The notes: generated by a model from the sequence alone, not told the origin. Positions 10,165-19,796 are shown, counted from the stretch's first letter. The stretch is 64,000 nucleotides of DNA from an uncultured Pelagibacteraceae bacterium (GCA_902633985.1 CACPHV010000003.1:51782-115781); one strand, 5' to 3'. A program made the numbers and translations.

Positions 10165-12729
10165 ATGTTTAACCCATTAAATTTAATAACAAAATTTATC
10201 AAATCTAGTAATCAAAAAGAGCTAGATAGAATTAGTAAAATTGTTGAAAAAATAAACTTATATGAGGAAGAATTAAAAAATTTAAATGACGACGACTTTC
10301 CAAAAAAAACTAATGAATTTAAAAATCAGATAAAAGATGGAAAAACATTAGACGAATTACTTCCAGAAGCTTTCGCTTTAGTCAGAGAAGCTGCAAAGAG
10401 AACTCGAAATGAGAGACATTTTGACGTTCAGTTAATCGGAGGTATAGCTTTACATCAGGGCAAAATTGCTGAAATGAGAACTGGAGAAGGAAAAACTTTA
10501 ACTATAACCCTTGCTGCTTATTTAAATTCATTGAGTGGTAAAGGTGTTCATATAGTAACGGTAAATGATTACCTGGCAAAAAGAGATTCAATTGAAATGG
10601 GTCAAATCTATAATTTTTTAGGTCTTTCATCAGGATTTATTAATAACTATCAAGATGATGCTGAACGTAAGAAAAACTATAATTGTGATATCACTTATGC
10701 AACTAATAGTGAATTAGGTTTTGATTACTTAAGAGATAATATGAAATTTTCTGAAGATCAAATGGTTCAGAGAGATCATAATTTCTCAATAGTAGATGAA
10801 ATAGACTCATGTTTGATTGATGAAGCAAGAACACCTTTGGTAATTTCTGGAGCAGCTGACGATAAAACTGCCCAATATTTAGCAATTGATAAACTTGTTA
10901 GAAACTTGAATAACAAAGACTTTGAAATAGATGAAAAAGAAAAGAGCATTTTATTAACAAACAATGGAATAAATAATGTTGAAAAACTTTTTTCTAATGC
11001 TGGTATTTTAAAAAATAATAATTTTTATGATCCAGAAAATTTACATTTAGTTCACCATGTTAATCAAGCTTTACGAGCTAATCATTTATTTGAAAAAGGT
11101 AAAGACTATATTGTTAAAGATGGAAGTCTTAAAATTATTGACGAACTTACTGGAAGAATTTTAGAAGGCAGACGTTTTGGAGATGGCTTACATCAAGCAT
11201 TAGAGGCTAAGGAAAAAATTCAAGTGCAGGCTGAAAATCAAACCTTGGCTTCAATAACTTATCAAAATTATTTTAAACTTTATAAAAAAATATCTGGTTG
11301 TACTGGTACAGCTGCTACAGAGTCTGAAGAATTTTTTGAAATTTATAATCTGCCTGTTGTTGTAATTCCAACAAATAAAGAAATGATCCGAAAAGATTTT
11401 AATGATTTAATTTTTAGAACAGAAAAGGAAAAAAATGAAGCTATTATAGAAAAAATAATTGAAAGAAACAAATTAGGTCAGCCTATTTTAGTATTTACTT
11501 CTAGTATTAATAAATCTGAAGTTTATTCAAACTTATTAAATCAAAAAAATATTAAACATGTAGTGTTAAACGCAAAAAACCATGAAAATGAAGCCGAAAT
11601 AATTGCAAATGCAGGAAAAGAAAACTCAGTAATTATTACAACAAGTATATCTGGAAGAGGAGTTGATATTCAACTTGGTGGCAAAAAAGGTTCTATTCCA
11701 GAAGACCAACTTAAAATAAATAAAGATAAAATTAAATCCTTAGGTGGTTTATTCGTTATTGGCACAGAGAGAATGGAATCTAGAAGGGTTGATAACCAGG
11801 CTAGAGGAAGATCAGGAAGACAAGGAGATGAGGGTAGCTCTGTATTTTACGTTAGTCTAGAGGATGATTTAATGAGAATTTTTGGATCAGAGTCTATGAA
11901 TAGTATGCTTGAAAAACTTGGGCTTAAAGACGGTGAAAGCATTGATCATCCTTGGATTAACAAAGCATTAGAGCGAGCCCAGCAGAAAGTAGAAGCTAGA
12001 AATTTTGATATAAGAAAAACACTTATCAAATTTGATAACGTTCTTAATGATCAAAGGCATGTAGTATTTTCACAAAGAAAAAATGCGATGAATAGTGAAA
12101 ATATCTTTGATTATTCAGATGAATTTTTAAAAGAAATATCTGATGATTTAATTAAGTTAAAAATTTCAAAATTATCAGATCCTAAAAGCAATGAATTTAG
12201 TAATAAAACTAAACAAATAATTGGAAAAAGTTTTGAAGAAAATGAGTTTAAAAATTTGATAGAGGCGAAGGATAAGGATTTTAGAGAAATGATTTCAAAT
12301 AAATTTCAAGAAACGAGAAACGACCGGATTAAACTTTTAGGCGATGATCATGCAAAAGAAATTGAAAAAAGAATATTTCTTCAATCAATCGATTTAAATT
12401 GGAAATCGCATATCCAATATTTAGAGCAATTAAGACAAGTTGTAGGGTTAAGATCTTATGGTCAAAGAGATCCATTAGTTGAATATAAAAAAGAAGCATT
12501 TGAATTATTTTCAAATCTTTTAGAAAAATTAAAATTAGATTATGTAACAATTTTAATGAACTTAAAAGTAGTAATGGAGCCAAATAACGAAGAAAAAAAT
12601 TCTAAAAAAATAAATCCATCTGACAATCCAAAATGTTTATTGTTAATTAATAAAAATCAAAAAATTTCTAGAAACGATAGATGTGAGGCTACAGGAAAAA
12701 AATTTAAAAACTGTTGTGGAGCTTTATAG
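10165..12729 (+). CDS. secA: preprotein translocase ATPase SecA
   Basis: Motor ATPase that pushes unfolded preproteins through SecYEG at the inner membrane. The Walker A motif MRTGEGKT (about residue 104), the DEID box (about 209) and the second helicase core with IGTERMESRRVDNQARGRSG are all present. The C terminus ends in a SEC-C-like tail, RNDRCEATGKKFKNCCG. Compared with the classic CPCGSGKKYKxCH tail, the second cysteine is lost and one position is deleted, so normal zinc binding is doubtful. At 854 aa it is shorter than the E. coli protein (901), mainly in the linker before the tail. Confidence 0.98.
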   Translation: MFNPLNLITKFIKSSNQKELDRISKIVEKINLYEEELKNLNDDDFPKKTNEFKNQIKDGKTLDELLPEAFALVREAAKRTRNERHFDVQLIGGIALHQGKIAEMRTGEGKTLTITLAAYLNSLSGKGVHIVTVNDYLAKRDSIEMGQIYNFLGLSSGFINNYQDDAERKKNYNCDITYATNSELGFDYLRDNMKFSEDQMVQRDHNFSIVDEIDSCLIDEARTPLVISGAADDKTAQYLAIDKLVRNLNNKDFEIDEKEKSILLTNNGINNVEKLFSNAGILKNNNFYDPENLHLVHHVNQALRANHLFEKGKDYIVKDGSLKIIDELTGRILEGRRFGDGLHQALEAKEKIQVQAENQTLASITYQNYFKLYKKISGCTGTAATESEEFFEIYNLPVVVIPTNKEMIRKDFNDLIFRTEKEKNEAIIEKIIERNKLGQPILVFTSSINKSEVYSNLLNQKNIKHVVLNAKNHENEAEIIANAGKENSVIITTSISGRGVDIQLGGKKGSIPEDQLKINKDKIKSLGGLFVIGTERMESRRVDNQARGRSGRQGDEGSSVFYVSLEDDLMRIFGSESMNSMLEKLGLKDGESIDHPWINKALERAQQKVEARNFDIRKTLIKFDNVLNDQRHVVFSQRKNAMNSENIFDYSDEFLKEISDDLIKLKISKLSDPKSNEFSNKTKQIIGKSFEENEFKNLIEAKDKDFREMISNKFQETRNDRIKLLGDDHAKEIEKRIFLQSIDLNWKSHIQYLEQLRQVVGLRSYGQRDPLVEYKKEAFELFSNLLEKLKLDYVTILMNLKVVMEPNNEEKNSKKINPSDNPKCLLLINKNQKISRNDRCEATGKKFKNCCGAL

Positions 12730-12732
12730 AAT

Positions 12733-13827
12733 TTAAATTAGTAAAAAGATTGAAGAAACTAAAATTAATCCACCAATAATCGCTAGTAATATTTTTTTTG
12801 ATTTAAAAATTTGATCTAAATTATTTTTCTTAATTGTTAATGTACTTAGATCCTCAGTACTTGTCATAAAACCATCATTCCTTCCAATTTTTAGAAATTT
12901 ATTTTTTCTCTCAGTCATTATTTCTTCTGAGGATAATTCGTCAAAATAATTTAAATTTTTTGTTAAAGTTTGTCTAACATTGTTTAATATTATATCTCTA
13001 TCTCTGTGGGCACCACCTAATGGTTCGTCAATTATTTCATCAATAACTTTTAACTTAAGTAAATCTTTAGCTGAAAGCTTCATAGCTTTAGCAGCATCTA
13101 GCATTTTTTTTGGATCTCTCCATAGAATAGTCGCACATCCCTCAGGGGATATTACTGAATAAATTGCATTTTCTAACATAAGTACTTTACTTGATGAAGC
13201 TAATGCAATTGCTCCACCAGAACCACCCTCGCCTATAATAATTGCAATTGTTGGAACTTTAAGCTCCATACAGCATTCAATTGATTTTGCAATTGCTTCG
13301 GCTTGTCCTCTCTCTTCTGCTCCTACACCTGGATATGCTCCTGGAGTATCAATAAAAGAGATTATGGGAATATTAAATTTGTTTGCTAAGTTCATTAATC
13401 TTATAGTTTTTCTATAACCCTCTGGTCTCATCATTCCAAAATTTCTCTCAATCCTACTATCTAGATCTTCTCCTTTTTCTTGACCTATAACTAAAACAGA
13501 TTTTCCATTGAACTTTGCAAATCCAGTTAATACTGATTTATCCTCTCCATAATATCTATCCCCAGATAATGAAATGAAGTCTTCAAACAAATTATCAATA
13601 AAAAATTTTGCTTTAGGCCTATCTTCATGACGAGCAACCATAGTAGTCTGCCAAGGATCTAAATTAGAATAAATATTTTTTAATTTTTCATCTATTTCTG
13701 TTTGAGTGCTTGAAATTTTTTGAGTATCGACTTCTGATAATCCCTCTTGGTTGTAAGGATCTTTCAATTTTTCTAGTTCGTTTTCTAGATCTTTAATTTC
13801 TGTTTCAAAATTTAGATAATTTTTCAT
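12733..13827 (-). CDS. accA: acetyl-CoA carboxylase carboxyltransferase alpha subunit with C-terminal membrane segment
   Basis: With AccD (encoded at 35.2 kb) it moves the carboxyl group from biotin to acetyl-CoA, the committed step of fatty-acid synthesis. The usual AccA fold is complete: N-terminal helices, GDRYYGED, FIDTPGAYPG, GEGGSGGAIALA and YSVISPEGCA. Normal AccA proteins end near residue 316 (here RKNKFLKIGR). This one continues for about 48 residues and finishes with a Lys-flanked stretch of about 19 hydrophobic residues (LLAIIGGLILVSSIFLLI), which looks like a tail anchor. It converges on secA with a 3-bp gap. Confidence 0.95.
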   Translation of the reverse strand: MKNYLNFETEIKDLENELEKLKDPYNQEGLSEVDTQKISSTQTEIDEKLKNIYSNLDPWQTTMVARHEDRPKAKFFIDNLFEDFISLSGDRYYGEDKSVLTGFAKFNGKSVLVIGQEKGEDLDSRIERNFGMMRPEGYRKTIRLMNLANKFNIPIISFIDTPGAYPGVGAEERGQAEAIAKSIECCMELKVPTIAIIIGEGGSGGAIALASSSKVLMLENAIYSVISPEGCATILWRDPKKMLDAAKAMKLSAKDLLKLKVIDEIIDEPLGGAHRDRDIILNNVRQTLTKNLNYFDELSSEEIMTERKNKFLKIGRNDGFMTSTEDLSTLTIKKNNLDQIFKSKKILLAIIGGLILVSSIFLLI

Positions 13828-13902
13828 GTTTTATTTATAGCGGATGGTTAAAATACAAAAAAGGCAATAAAATGATATTAAATAAGGTGTAATTCTTATT
13901 AA

Positions 13903-13930
13903 TTGACTTAAATCATTTAACAGATACAAA
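13903..13930 (+). promoter_or_regulatory. candidate promoter for the riboswitch-glcB transcript
   Basis: TTGACT (13903-13908) and TACAAA (13925-13930) are 16 bases apart, placed a few bases before the first glycine aptamer. The -35 element is good and the -10 element weak. Position supports it more than sequence. Confidence 0.4.
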
Positions 13931-13933
13931 TTC

Positions 13934-14080
13934 AGTATCGGGAGAGACTATTTATAGCGCCGAAGGAGCAACCACCCCGGAAACTCTCAGGCAAAAGGAC
14001 CGATAAAGCATAACACTCTGGAAAGAGATTGATTTCCGCCGAAGGAGTAAAGCTCTCAGGCAAAAATACAGAAGGGGTAC
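13934..14080 (+). promoter_or_regulatory. tandem glycine riboswitch (two aptamers)
   Basis: Two consecutive copies of the glycine aptamer core are readable: GCGCCGAAGGAGCAA followed by AACTCTCAGGCAAAAGGACCG, then CCGCCGAAGGAGTAAAG followed by CTCTCAGGCAAAAATACAGA. These are the conserved cores of the gcvT-type RNA, in the usual cooperative tandem layout. The second aptamer ends about 12 bases before the glcB start codon, so control of translation initiation is likely; I see no clear terminator hairpin. In most bacteria this RNA controls glycine cleavage genes. Its placement on malate synthase has been described in SAR11. Confidence 0.95.
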
Positions 14081-14092
14081 GAATTAAGTGCT

Positions 14093-16267
14093 ATGCAAGA
14101 AAAATATATAAAAATTAATAATCTTCAAGTATCAGAAAAACTATCAAACTTTGTGAGTGATGAACTATTAAAGAATACAAATGTATCTTCAGAAAATTTC
14201 TGGTTAGGTCTCGAAAAAACTCTAGATGAGCTTGCACCAAAAAATAAAAAATTAATTAATTTTAGAGAAGAATTACAAAAAAAAATAGATAATTGGTATA
14301 TAGAAAATAAAGGTAAAGAAATTAAGCTAGAAGAGTATAAAAAATTTTTATTAGAAATTGGTTATTTAAAAAATGAAGGACCTGATTTTAAAATTGAAAC
14401 AAAAAATGTTGATGAAGAAATTTCAAGTATAGCTGGACCTCAGTTGGTTGTGCCTGTCATGAATGCGAGGTATGCATTAAATGCTGCCAATGCAAGATGG
14501 ATGAGTTTATATGATAGTCTTTATGGTACAGATGTAATTGAACAGTCCGAAGATAGCGTATCTGAAAGGTATGATCCTTTAAGAGGTGAAATGGTCATAA
14601 AATATGGAAGAGATTTTTTAGATAAGTATTTTCCATTAGCGGGATTGAGTTGGAATAAAATTACAAGTTTTGCAGTAAAAAATGGAAAATTAAAAGTTTT
14701 AAAAGGTGCTGATATTTTTGATTTGGAAGATGAAAATAAATTTGTTGGGCACAGAGGCGAAAGCGATAATCCGTCTGCAATTATTCTAAAGAATAATAAT
14801 TTACATATTGAAATTCTGAAAGACTCGAGAGCTTTTGCTGCTCAACAAGATCATGCAGGTATTAGTGATATTATACTAGAATCAGCAGTGTCAACAATTT
14901 GTGACAATGAAGATAGTGTAGCAGCTGTTGACTCAGAAGATAAAATTATTTGTTATCGAAATTGGCTAGGTCTAATGAAAGGAGACCTTAAGTCAAAATT
15001 TGAAAAAGAAGGAAAATTATTTGAGAGAAAATTAAATCCACATAGAAGTTATATCTCAAAAGATGGTAAAGGTTTAAAATTACATGGAAGAAGTCTTTTG
15101 CTAGTAAGAAATGTTGGTCATCTAATGACTAACCCTTCAATTTTATTAAGTGATGGAAGTGAAATACCTGAAGGAATTATGGATGCTTTTATAACCACAG
15201 CAGCTGCACTTCATGATATTAAAAATAAAAATAATTCAAGAACTGGATCAGTTTATATTGTAAAACCTAAAATGCATGGTCCAGACGAGACAGCATTTAC
15301 AGATTTAATTTTTTCTAAAGTTGAGGAAGTTCTAAATTTACCTAAGTACACATGTAAAATTGGGATTATGGATGAAGAGCGAAGAACATCAGCAAATTTA
15401 AAAGAATGTATTAGAAGTCTTAAAAATAGAGTTTTTTTTATCAATACTGGTTTCTTAGATAGAACTGGTGATGAAATGCATACATCAATGGAAGCTGGTC
15501 CTATGATTAAAAAAGGTGATATGAAATCATCAAAATGGATTAATGCATACGAAAATAACAATGTTGATATTGGTTTAAGTTGTGGGTTTTCTGGTAAAGC
15601 TCAAATTGGAAAAGGAATGTGGGCAATGCCAGACAAAATGAAAGATATGATGGAGCAAAAAACAGGACACTTAAAAGCAGGTGCAAACTGTGCATGGGTT
15701 CCTTCCCCAACAGCAGCTGCATTACATGCTTTACATTATCATGAAATAAATATTTTTAACGAACAAAAAAAATTAATTGATAGAGAACCAGCTAAGCTTG
15801 ATGATCTATTAACCATCCCAATAGCAGATAGACCTAATTGGTCTGTAGAAGATATAAATCAAGAAATTTCTAATTCTGCACAAACTTTATTAGGGTATGT
15901 TGTGAGATGGATCGATCAGGGTGTAGGTTGTTCTAAAGTACCAGATATTAACAACATAGGTTTGATGGAAGACAGAGCCACTCTTAGAATTTCATCTCAG
16001 CATATAGCAAACTGGATACATCATGGAATTACTACAAAAATACAAGTTACCAATATAATGAAAGATATGGCAAAAATAGTAGACGGCCAGAACAAGAATG
16101 ACCCACTATATGTTAAAATGAGTGATGATTATGAAAACTCTATAGCATTTCAAACCGCATGTGATTTAGTGTTTAAAGGTAAAGAACAACCTTCAGGTTA
16201 TACCGAACCATTACTTCATTTAAATAGATTAAAAAAAAAATCTAATCTGAGCTCGAAACCAAATTAG
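14093..16267 (+). CDS. glcB: malate synthase G
   Basis: Condenses glyoxylate with acetyl-CoA to malate. At 724 aa it is the long G isoform (E. coli GlcB is 723). Recognisable blocks are AGPQLVVPVMNARYALNAANARW, GLKLHGRSLLLVRNVGHLMTNP, KPKMHGPDE and GIMDEERRTSANL. The start is the ATG 12 bp after the glycine riboswitch, which indicates glycine-responsive expression, consistent with glycine being turned to glyoxylate and consumed here. The 3' end overlaps the convergent recR by 26 bp. Confidence 0.98.
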   Translation: MQEKYIKINNLQVSEKLSNFVSDELLKNTNVSSENFWLGLEKTLDELAPKNKKLINFREELQKKIDNWYIENKGKEIKLEEYKKFLLEIGYLKNEGPDFKIETKNVDEEISSIAGPQLVVPVMNARYALNAANARWMSLYDSLYGTDVIEQSEDSVSERYDPLRGEMVIKYGRDFLDKYFPLAGLSWNKITSFAVKNGKLKVLKGADIFDLEDENKFVGHRGESDNPSAIILKNNNLHIEILKDSRAFAAQQDHAGISDIILESAVSTICDNEDSVAAVDSEDKIICYRNWLGLMKGDLKSKFEKEGKLFERKLNPHRSYISKDGKGLKLHGRSLLLVRNVGHLMTNPSILLSDGSEIPEGIMDAFITTAAALHDIKNKNNSRTGSVYIVKPKMHGPDETAFTDLIFSKVEEVLNLPKYTCKIGIMDEERRTSANLKECIRSLKNRVFFINTGFLDRTGDEMHTSMEAGPMIKKGDMKSSKWINAYENNNVDIGLSCGFSGKAQIGKGMWAMPDKMKDMMEQKTGHLKAGANCAWVPSPTAAALHALHYHEINIFNEQKKLIDREPAKLDDLLTIPIADRPNWSVEDINQEISNSAQTLLGYVVRWIDQGVGCSKVPDINNIGLMEDRATLRISSQHIANWIHHGITTKIQVTNIMKDMAKIVDGQNKNDPLYVKMSDDYENSIAFQTACDLVFKGKEQPSGYTEPLLHLNRLKKKSNLSSKPN

Positions 16268-16853
16268 ATCGATTTTTAAAAGCAGAAAATAAAGTCCCAT
16301 CATCTAGACTTTCAATCTCTCCTCCTACTGGCAAACCTTGTGCTAATTTAGTAATTTTAACATCTAAATTTTTCAGACTATCTTGAATGTAGTATGCTGT
16401 TGTTTGACCTTCCACAGTTGCACTGGTTGCTAAAATTACCTCCTCGATTTTATCTCTATTAACTCTTTCTACTAATGAGTTGATTAATAAATCTTCTTTT
16501 CTTTGGCCAACTGAAGAAATTGTTCCACCCAAAATATGAAAATAGCCCTGAAAGATATTTGAATTTTCAATGGACCATTGGTCTGCTATATCCTCTACTA
16601 CACAAATTTTATTATATTTTTCTTTTGTATTCTCACAATTTAGACATCCACTTGAATTTGACTTTAATGCACCACATGAATTGCATCTAACTACATTTTT
16701 ATAAACTTGCGCCAATGTATTTGCCATAGGTTTTACAAGTTCATCACGATTATTTATTAATTTTAAAACAATTCTTTTTGCTGATTTGGGACCTAAACCA
16801 GGAAGTTTTGAAATTAATTTAATTAATTCTTCTATCTCACTGATATTTTGCAT
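16242..16853 (-). CDS. recR: recombination protein RecR
   Basis: Part of the RecFOR pathway that loads RecA at gaps. It shows the N-terminal helix-hairpin-helix (KLPGLGPKSAKRI, residues 14-26), a C4 zinc finger (CNSCGALK ... CLNC, about 58-73) and a Toprim domain with CVVEDIAD. The length of 203 aa is standard. It is the last gene of the ffs-dnaX-ybaB-recR block, 3 bp after the YbaB gene. Confidence 0.97.
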   Translation of the reverse strand: MQNISEIEELIKLISKLPGLGPKSAKRIVLKLINNRDELVKPMANTLAQVYKNVVRCNSCGALKSNSSGCLNCENTKEKYNKICVVEDIADQWSIENSNIFQGYFHILGGTISSVGQRKEDLLINSLVERVNRDKIEEVILATSATVEGQTTAYYIQDSLKNLDVKITKLAQGLPVGGEIESLDDGTLFSAFKNRSNLVSSSD

Positions 16854-16856
16854 CTA

Positions 16857-17174
16857 TTATAAAGGCCATTTAAAACCAGGAATTCCAAAGCCTCCGGTTG
16901 CTTTTGTAATTTCCTCAGTTGTTTTTGATTTAAGTTGAGATTTGGCACTATTATGTGCTGCAACAATTAAATCTTCAATTATGGTTTTGTCCTCTTTCAT
17001 AATTTCATCAGATAACTTTATTGTTTGCATCTCTCCCTCTCCATCCAAAGTTATCTTTACAGAATTTGAGCCCGAAACTCCTTCAACTCTAATTTCCTTA
17101 ATCTTTTGTTGGCTTTCTTTCATTTTTGCTTCAAGTTCTTTTGCTTTATCTAAAATTTTACTAAAATCAGTCAT
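16857..17174 (-). CDS. YbaB/EbfC family nucleoid-associated protein
   Basis: Small DNA-binding dimer, almost always encoded between dnaX and recR as here. Conserved features are the N-terminal coiled coil (KAKELEAKMKESQQKI), VTLDGEG-like KITLDGEGEMQ, and the glycine-rich C terminus GGFGIPGFKWP. I choose the inner ATG (MTDFSKIL) because a GGAG sits six bases upstream of it. The track's start four codons earlier has no such site. The chosen start overlaps the dnaX stop by 8 bp. Product length is 105 aa. Confidence 0.93.
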   Translation of the reverse strand: MTDFSKILDKAKELEAKMKESQQKIKEIRVEGVSGSNSVKITLDGEGEMQTIKLSDEIMKEDKTIIEDLIVAAHNSAKSQLKSKTTEEITKATGGFGIPGFKWPL

Positions 17175-18822
17175 TATCAACTCCATCTTTGTTTGAATTT
17201 ACATCTATTAATTGTGCGTCAGGAAATCTATCAATCACACTTTTAAATATTTCTGAATTTTTCATTTCATCAATTAATTGTTTTTTAACATTTTTTTCTT
17301 TGTCTTTTAATGACATTTGCCCCTTTAATTTACTAAATGTAATAATCCATCTTTCACCAGTCCAATCAAAAAGTTTTGATGATAAATCTTTTACAAAATC
17401 TTTGTCTAAACTCTCATTAAAAGATATTTCAATTCTATTTTTTTCAAATTTTACAAGATTAACATTTTTTTCTAACTCATATTTTAGTTTAATCTCTTTT
17501 TTTTTTGCACAGATTTCGATCAGATCCTCGAATGCATTTATATTAATTTTATGTACTGCTTTAATTTCTATTTGAACTTCTGGTTTAGTTTTTTCTTCCT
17601 GTGCGACATTCTTAATTTGATTGATTGTTTTAGAAGTTAATTCAGTTTCTGTATTCTTGACTAAATTTTCACCCTTCAAGTCAACCTCAACTTTTTCAAT
17701 TTTATTTCCAGATTTTACAGAACTTAAATGCATCAGTCTTATTAAAAACATCTCAATTGAAAGGTGTTGATTAGAAACTATGTCTATCTCTTCGAGTGAA
17801 GAGATGGAAAATTGCCAAAATAATATTAATACCTCTGTATCTATTTGATTTGATAAATTTTTAATTTTAGAAAACTCTTCATCATTTAATGAAAAGTTTG
17901 TACTTTCTAAAGTTAAAGAATTAATATTTTTAAAGTAGTAAAGTAACTCTAAGAAATCATTAATAAAAACCTTTGGTTCAACACCTTGGTCATAAATTTT
18001 TCTATAAATACTAATTACTTTTTTTTCTTCACCTTTTAAAATTAACTCAAACAAATCAATTAATTGAGATTTATCAAAATACCCAAAAATTTTCTGAGCT
18101 GAATTTAAGTCTAATTCTTTTCCTTCATCCAAACTTAATAGTGCTCTATCGAGCAACGACAAAGAATCTCTAACAGAACCCTCAGAAATTTTGACTATAA
18201 GCTTTAAAGCATCGTCGCTTATTTTTCCATTTTCCTTATTTTTAATTTTTTTAATAAACTCCAATAATTCTGAGGATTTAATTCTAGTTAGATCAAATCT
18301 TTGACATCTAGATACTACTGTAATTGGAATTTTTTTAATTTCTGTAGTTGCAAAAATAAATTTTAGATATTCTGGTGGTTCCTCTAAAGTTTTTAATAAA
18401 GCATTAAATGCTTGTTTACTTAACATGTGAACTTCATCAATAATGAAGATTTTATATTTAGCCGAGGTCGGCCCATATCTTGAAAATTCGATTAAATCTC
18501 TTACGTCATCTACACCTGTTTTGCTTGCCGCATCCATTTCAAGCACATCTATATGACTAGACTCGCTTATAGATTTACAGTTTTCACAAAAGTTTTTTTT
18601 ACATAAATTATCGATACCGTTAGAACAATTAAGTGCTTTAGCAACAATTCGTGCTGTTGTTGTTTTTCCTATTCCCCTTATTCCAGTGAACAAATATGCA
18701 TTAGGTATTTTGTCAGCTTTAATCGAATTGGTAATAGTTTCTGCAACAACCTCTTGACCAATAAGATCATCAAAAGTTTGTGGTCTATATTTTAATGCTA
18801 ATACTTTTGAGTTATTATTCAT
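17167..18822 (-). CDS. dnaX: DNA polymerase III subunit gamma/tau
   Basis: ATPase of the clamp loader. It has Walker A GIRGIGKTT (about residues 47-55), a cysteine zinc module (CSNGIDNLCKKNFCENC), Walker B IIDEVHML and the sensor/SRC motif VSRCQRFDL. The C-terminal half, after about residue 370, is diverged and charged, as in tau tails. At 551 aa it is shorter than E. coli tau (643). It begins 8 bp after the 3' end of the SRP RNA on the same strand. Confidence 0.97.
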   Translation of the reverse strand: MNNNSKVLALKYRPQTFDDLIGQEVVAETITNSIKADKIPNAYLFTGIRGIGKTTTARIVAKALNCSNGIDNLCKKNFCENCKSISESSHIDVLEMDAASKTGVDDVRDLIEFSRYGPTSAKYKIFIIDEVHMLSKQAFNALLKTLEEPPEYLKFIFATTEIKKIPITVVSRCQRFDLTRIKSSELLEFIKKIKNKENGKISDDALKLIVKISEGSVRDSLSLLDRALLSLDEGKELDLNSAQKIFGYFDKSQLIDLFELILKGEEKKVISIYRKIYDQGVEPKVFINDFLELLYYFKNINSLTLESTNFSLNDEEFSKIKNLSNQIDTEVLILFWQFSISSLEEIDIVSNQHLSIEMFLIRLMHLSSVKSGNKIEKVEVDLKGENLVKNTETELTSKTINQIKNVAQEEKTKPEVQIEIKAVHKININAFEDLIEICAKKKEIKLKYELEKNVNLVKFEKNRIEISFNESLDKDFVKDLSSKLFDWTGERWIITFSKLKGQMSLKDKEKNVKKQLIDEMKNSEIFKSVIDRFPDAQLIDVNSNKDGVDND

Positions 18823-18830
18823 ATATTTAT

Positions 18831-18918
18831 AAGGAGACTAGAACCTGAATAACTGTCTCTACGACTGCTTCCGTTAAGATCTGGTCGGGTTCAAGCAGCA
18901 TCCACCTCTAGCCTCCAT
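18831..18918 (-). ncRNA. ffs: signal recognition particle RNA, small bacterial type
   Basis: On the minus strand the RNA contains the SRP core CCAGATCTTAACGGAAGCAG, close to the conserved GGTCCGGAAGGAAGCAGCC loop that binds Ffh, and an upstream GCTGCTTGAACCCGACCAG arm. The ends pair: GGAGGCTAGA at 18907-18916 with TCTAGTCTCC at about 18833-18842. A size near 88 nt fits the 4.5S type. The position just upstream of dnaX is the usual one in Alphaproteobacteria. Exact ends are estimated from the terminal stem. Confidence 0.92.
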
Positions 18919-18962
18919 ATCTATTATAGCAGTTAAAATTTCTAATCTACAAGAAAAGATTC

Positions 18963-19796
18963 TTATTTTTTTTGTCTCAAGCTATCAGCTTCAAAAACAC
19001 CTAGAACGTGAAAATCCTCACAATGTAAACCTAGCTCTTCAAGAGATTTCTGAACTTTTGGATCTTCGATGTGTCCATCCAAATCACATAAGAAAAAATA
19101 AGAGTCGAAACTATTTTTTACTGGATAACTTTGCAATTTCGTTAAGTTTACTCCATTCAAAGATGGACCGCTTAGTGCTTGATATAATGCAGCTGGCTTA
19201 CTTTTCAATTTAAATAAAAAAGAGGTTATATAAGTTTTATCTTTAAATTCTGGTTGAGAAATATTTTTTCCCATAACCAAAAATCTTGTCAAATTTCCAC
19301 TTTCATTTTCTATATTTTTTTTAATTACTTCTAAACCATAAATTTTAGCACTTAATGAAGATGCTATAGCTGATTGCTTAACGTCTTTTGTTTTAGAAAT
19401 CATTTCAGCAGATCCAGCAGTATCTGCTCTAATATGTTCTGCTAAATTATTTTCTTTTATAAATTTTGAACACTGAGACAAACCTTGTGCGTGTGAATAT
19501 ACTTCTTTGATATCTTTTAATTTAGCACCAGGTTGTCCTAATAAGTTGTGTTCAATTTTTTGAAAATGCTCTTTATAAATATTTAGCCTATGTTTAAATA
19601 TTAAATATTCAATTCCAATGTTACCAGTAATTCTATTAGACTCTGGTATTATTATTCTACTATCGGGCTCTTCAGATGCTTTGTTGAAACACTCATCAAA
19701 AGTTTTACAGGGTAATATTTCTGCTTTAGAATCAATAGAGAGTGCTGCTAAATGGGAATATGCACCAAAGGTTCCCTGAAAATAAATTTTACTCAT
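18963..19796 (-). CDS. pheA: prephenate dehydratase
   Basis: Converts prephenate to phenylpyruvate for phenylalanine synthesis. It opens with YFQGTFGAYSH, has the catalytic-region motif NLTRFLVMG (about residue 175), and ends in an ACT domain for Phe feedback (NGVNLTKLQSYPVK). There is no fused chorismate mutase. The track starts one codon earlier at a TTG; I prefer the ATG at 19796, which overlaps the kdsB stop as TGATG and suggests translational coupling. Product length is 277 aa. Confidence 0.95.
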   Translation of the reverse strand: MSKIYFQGTFGAYSHLAALSIDSKAEILPCKTFDECFNKASEEPDSRIIIPESNRITGNIGIEYLIFKHRLNIYKEHFQKIEHNLLGQPGAKLKDIKEVYSHAQGLSQCSKFIKENNLAEHIRADTAGSAEMISKTKDVKQSAIASSLSAKIYGLEVIKKNIENESGNLTRFLVMGKNISQPEFKDKTYITSFLFKLKSKPAALYQALSGPSLNGVNLTKLQSYPVKNSFDSYFFLCDLDGHIEDPKVQKSLEELGLHCEDFHVLGVFEADSLRQKK

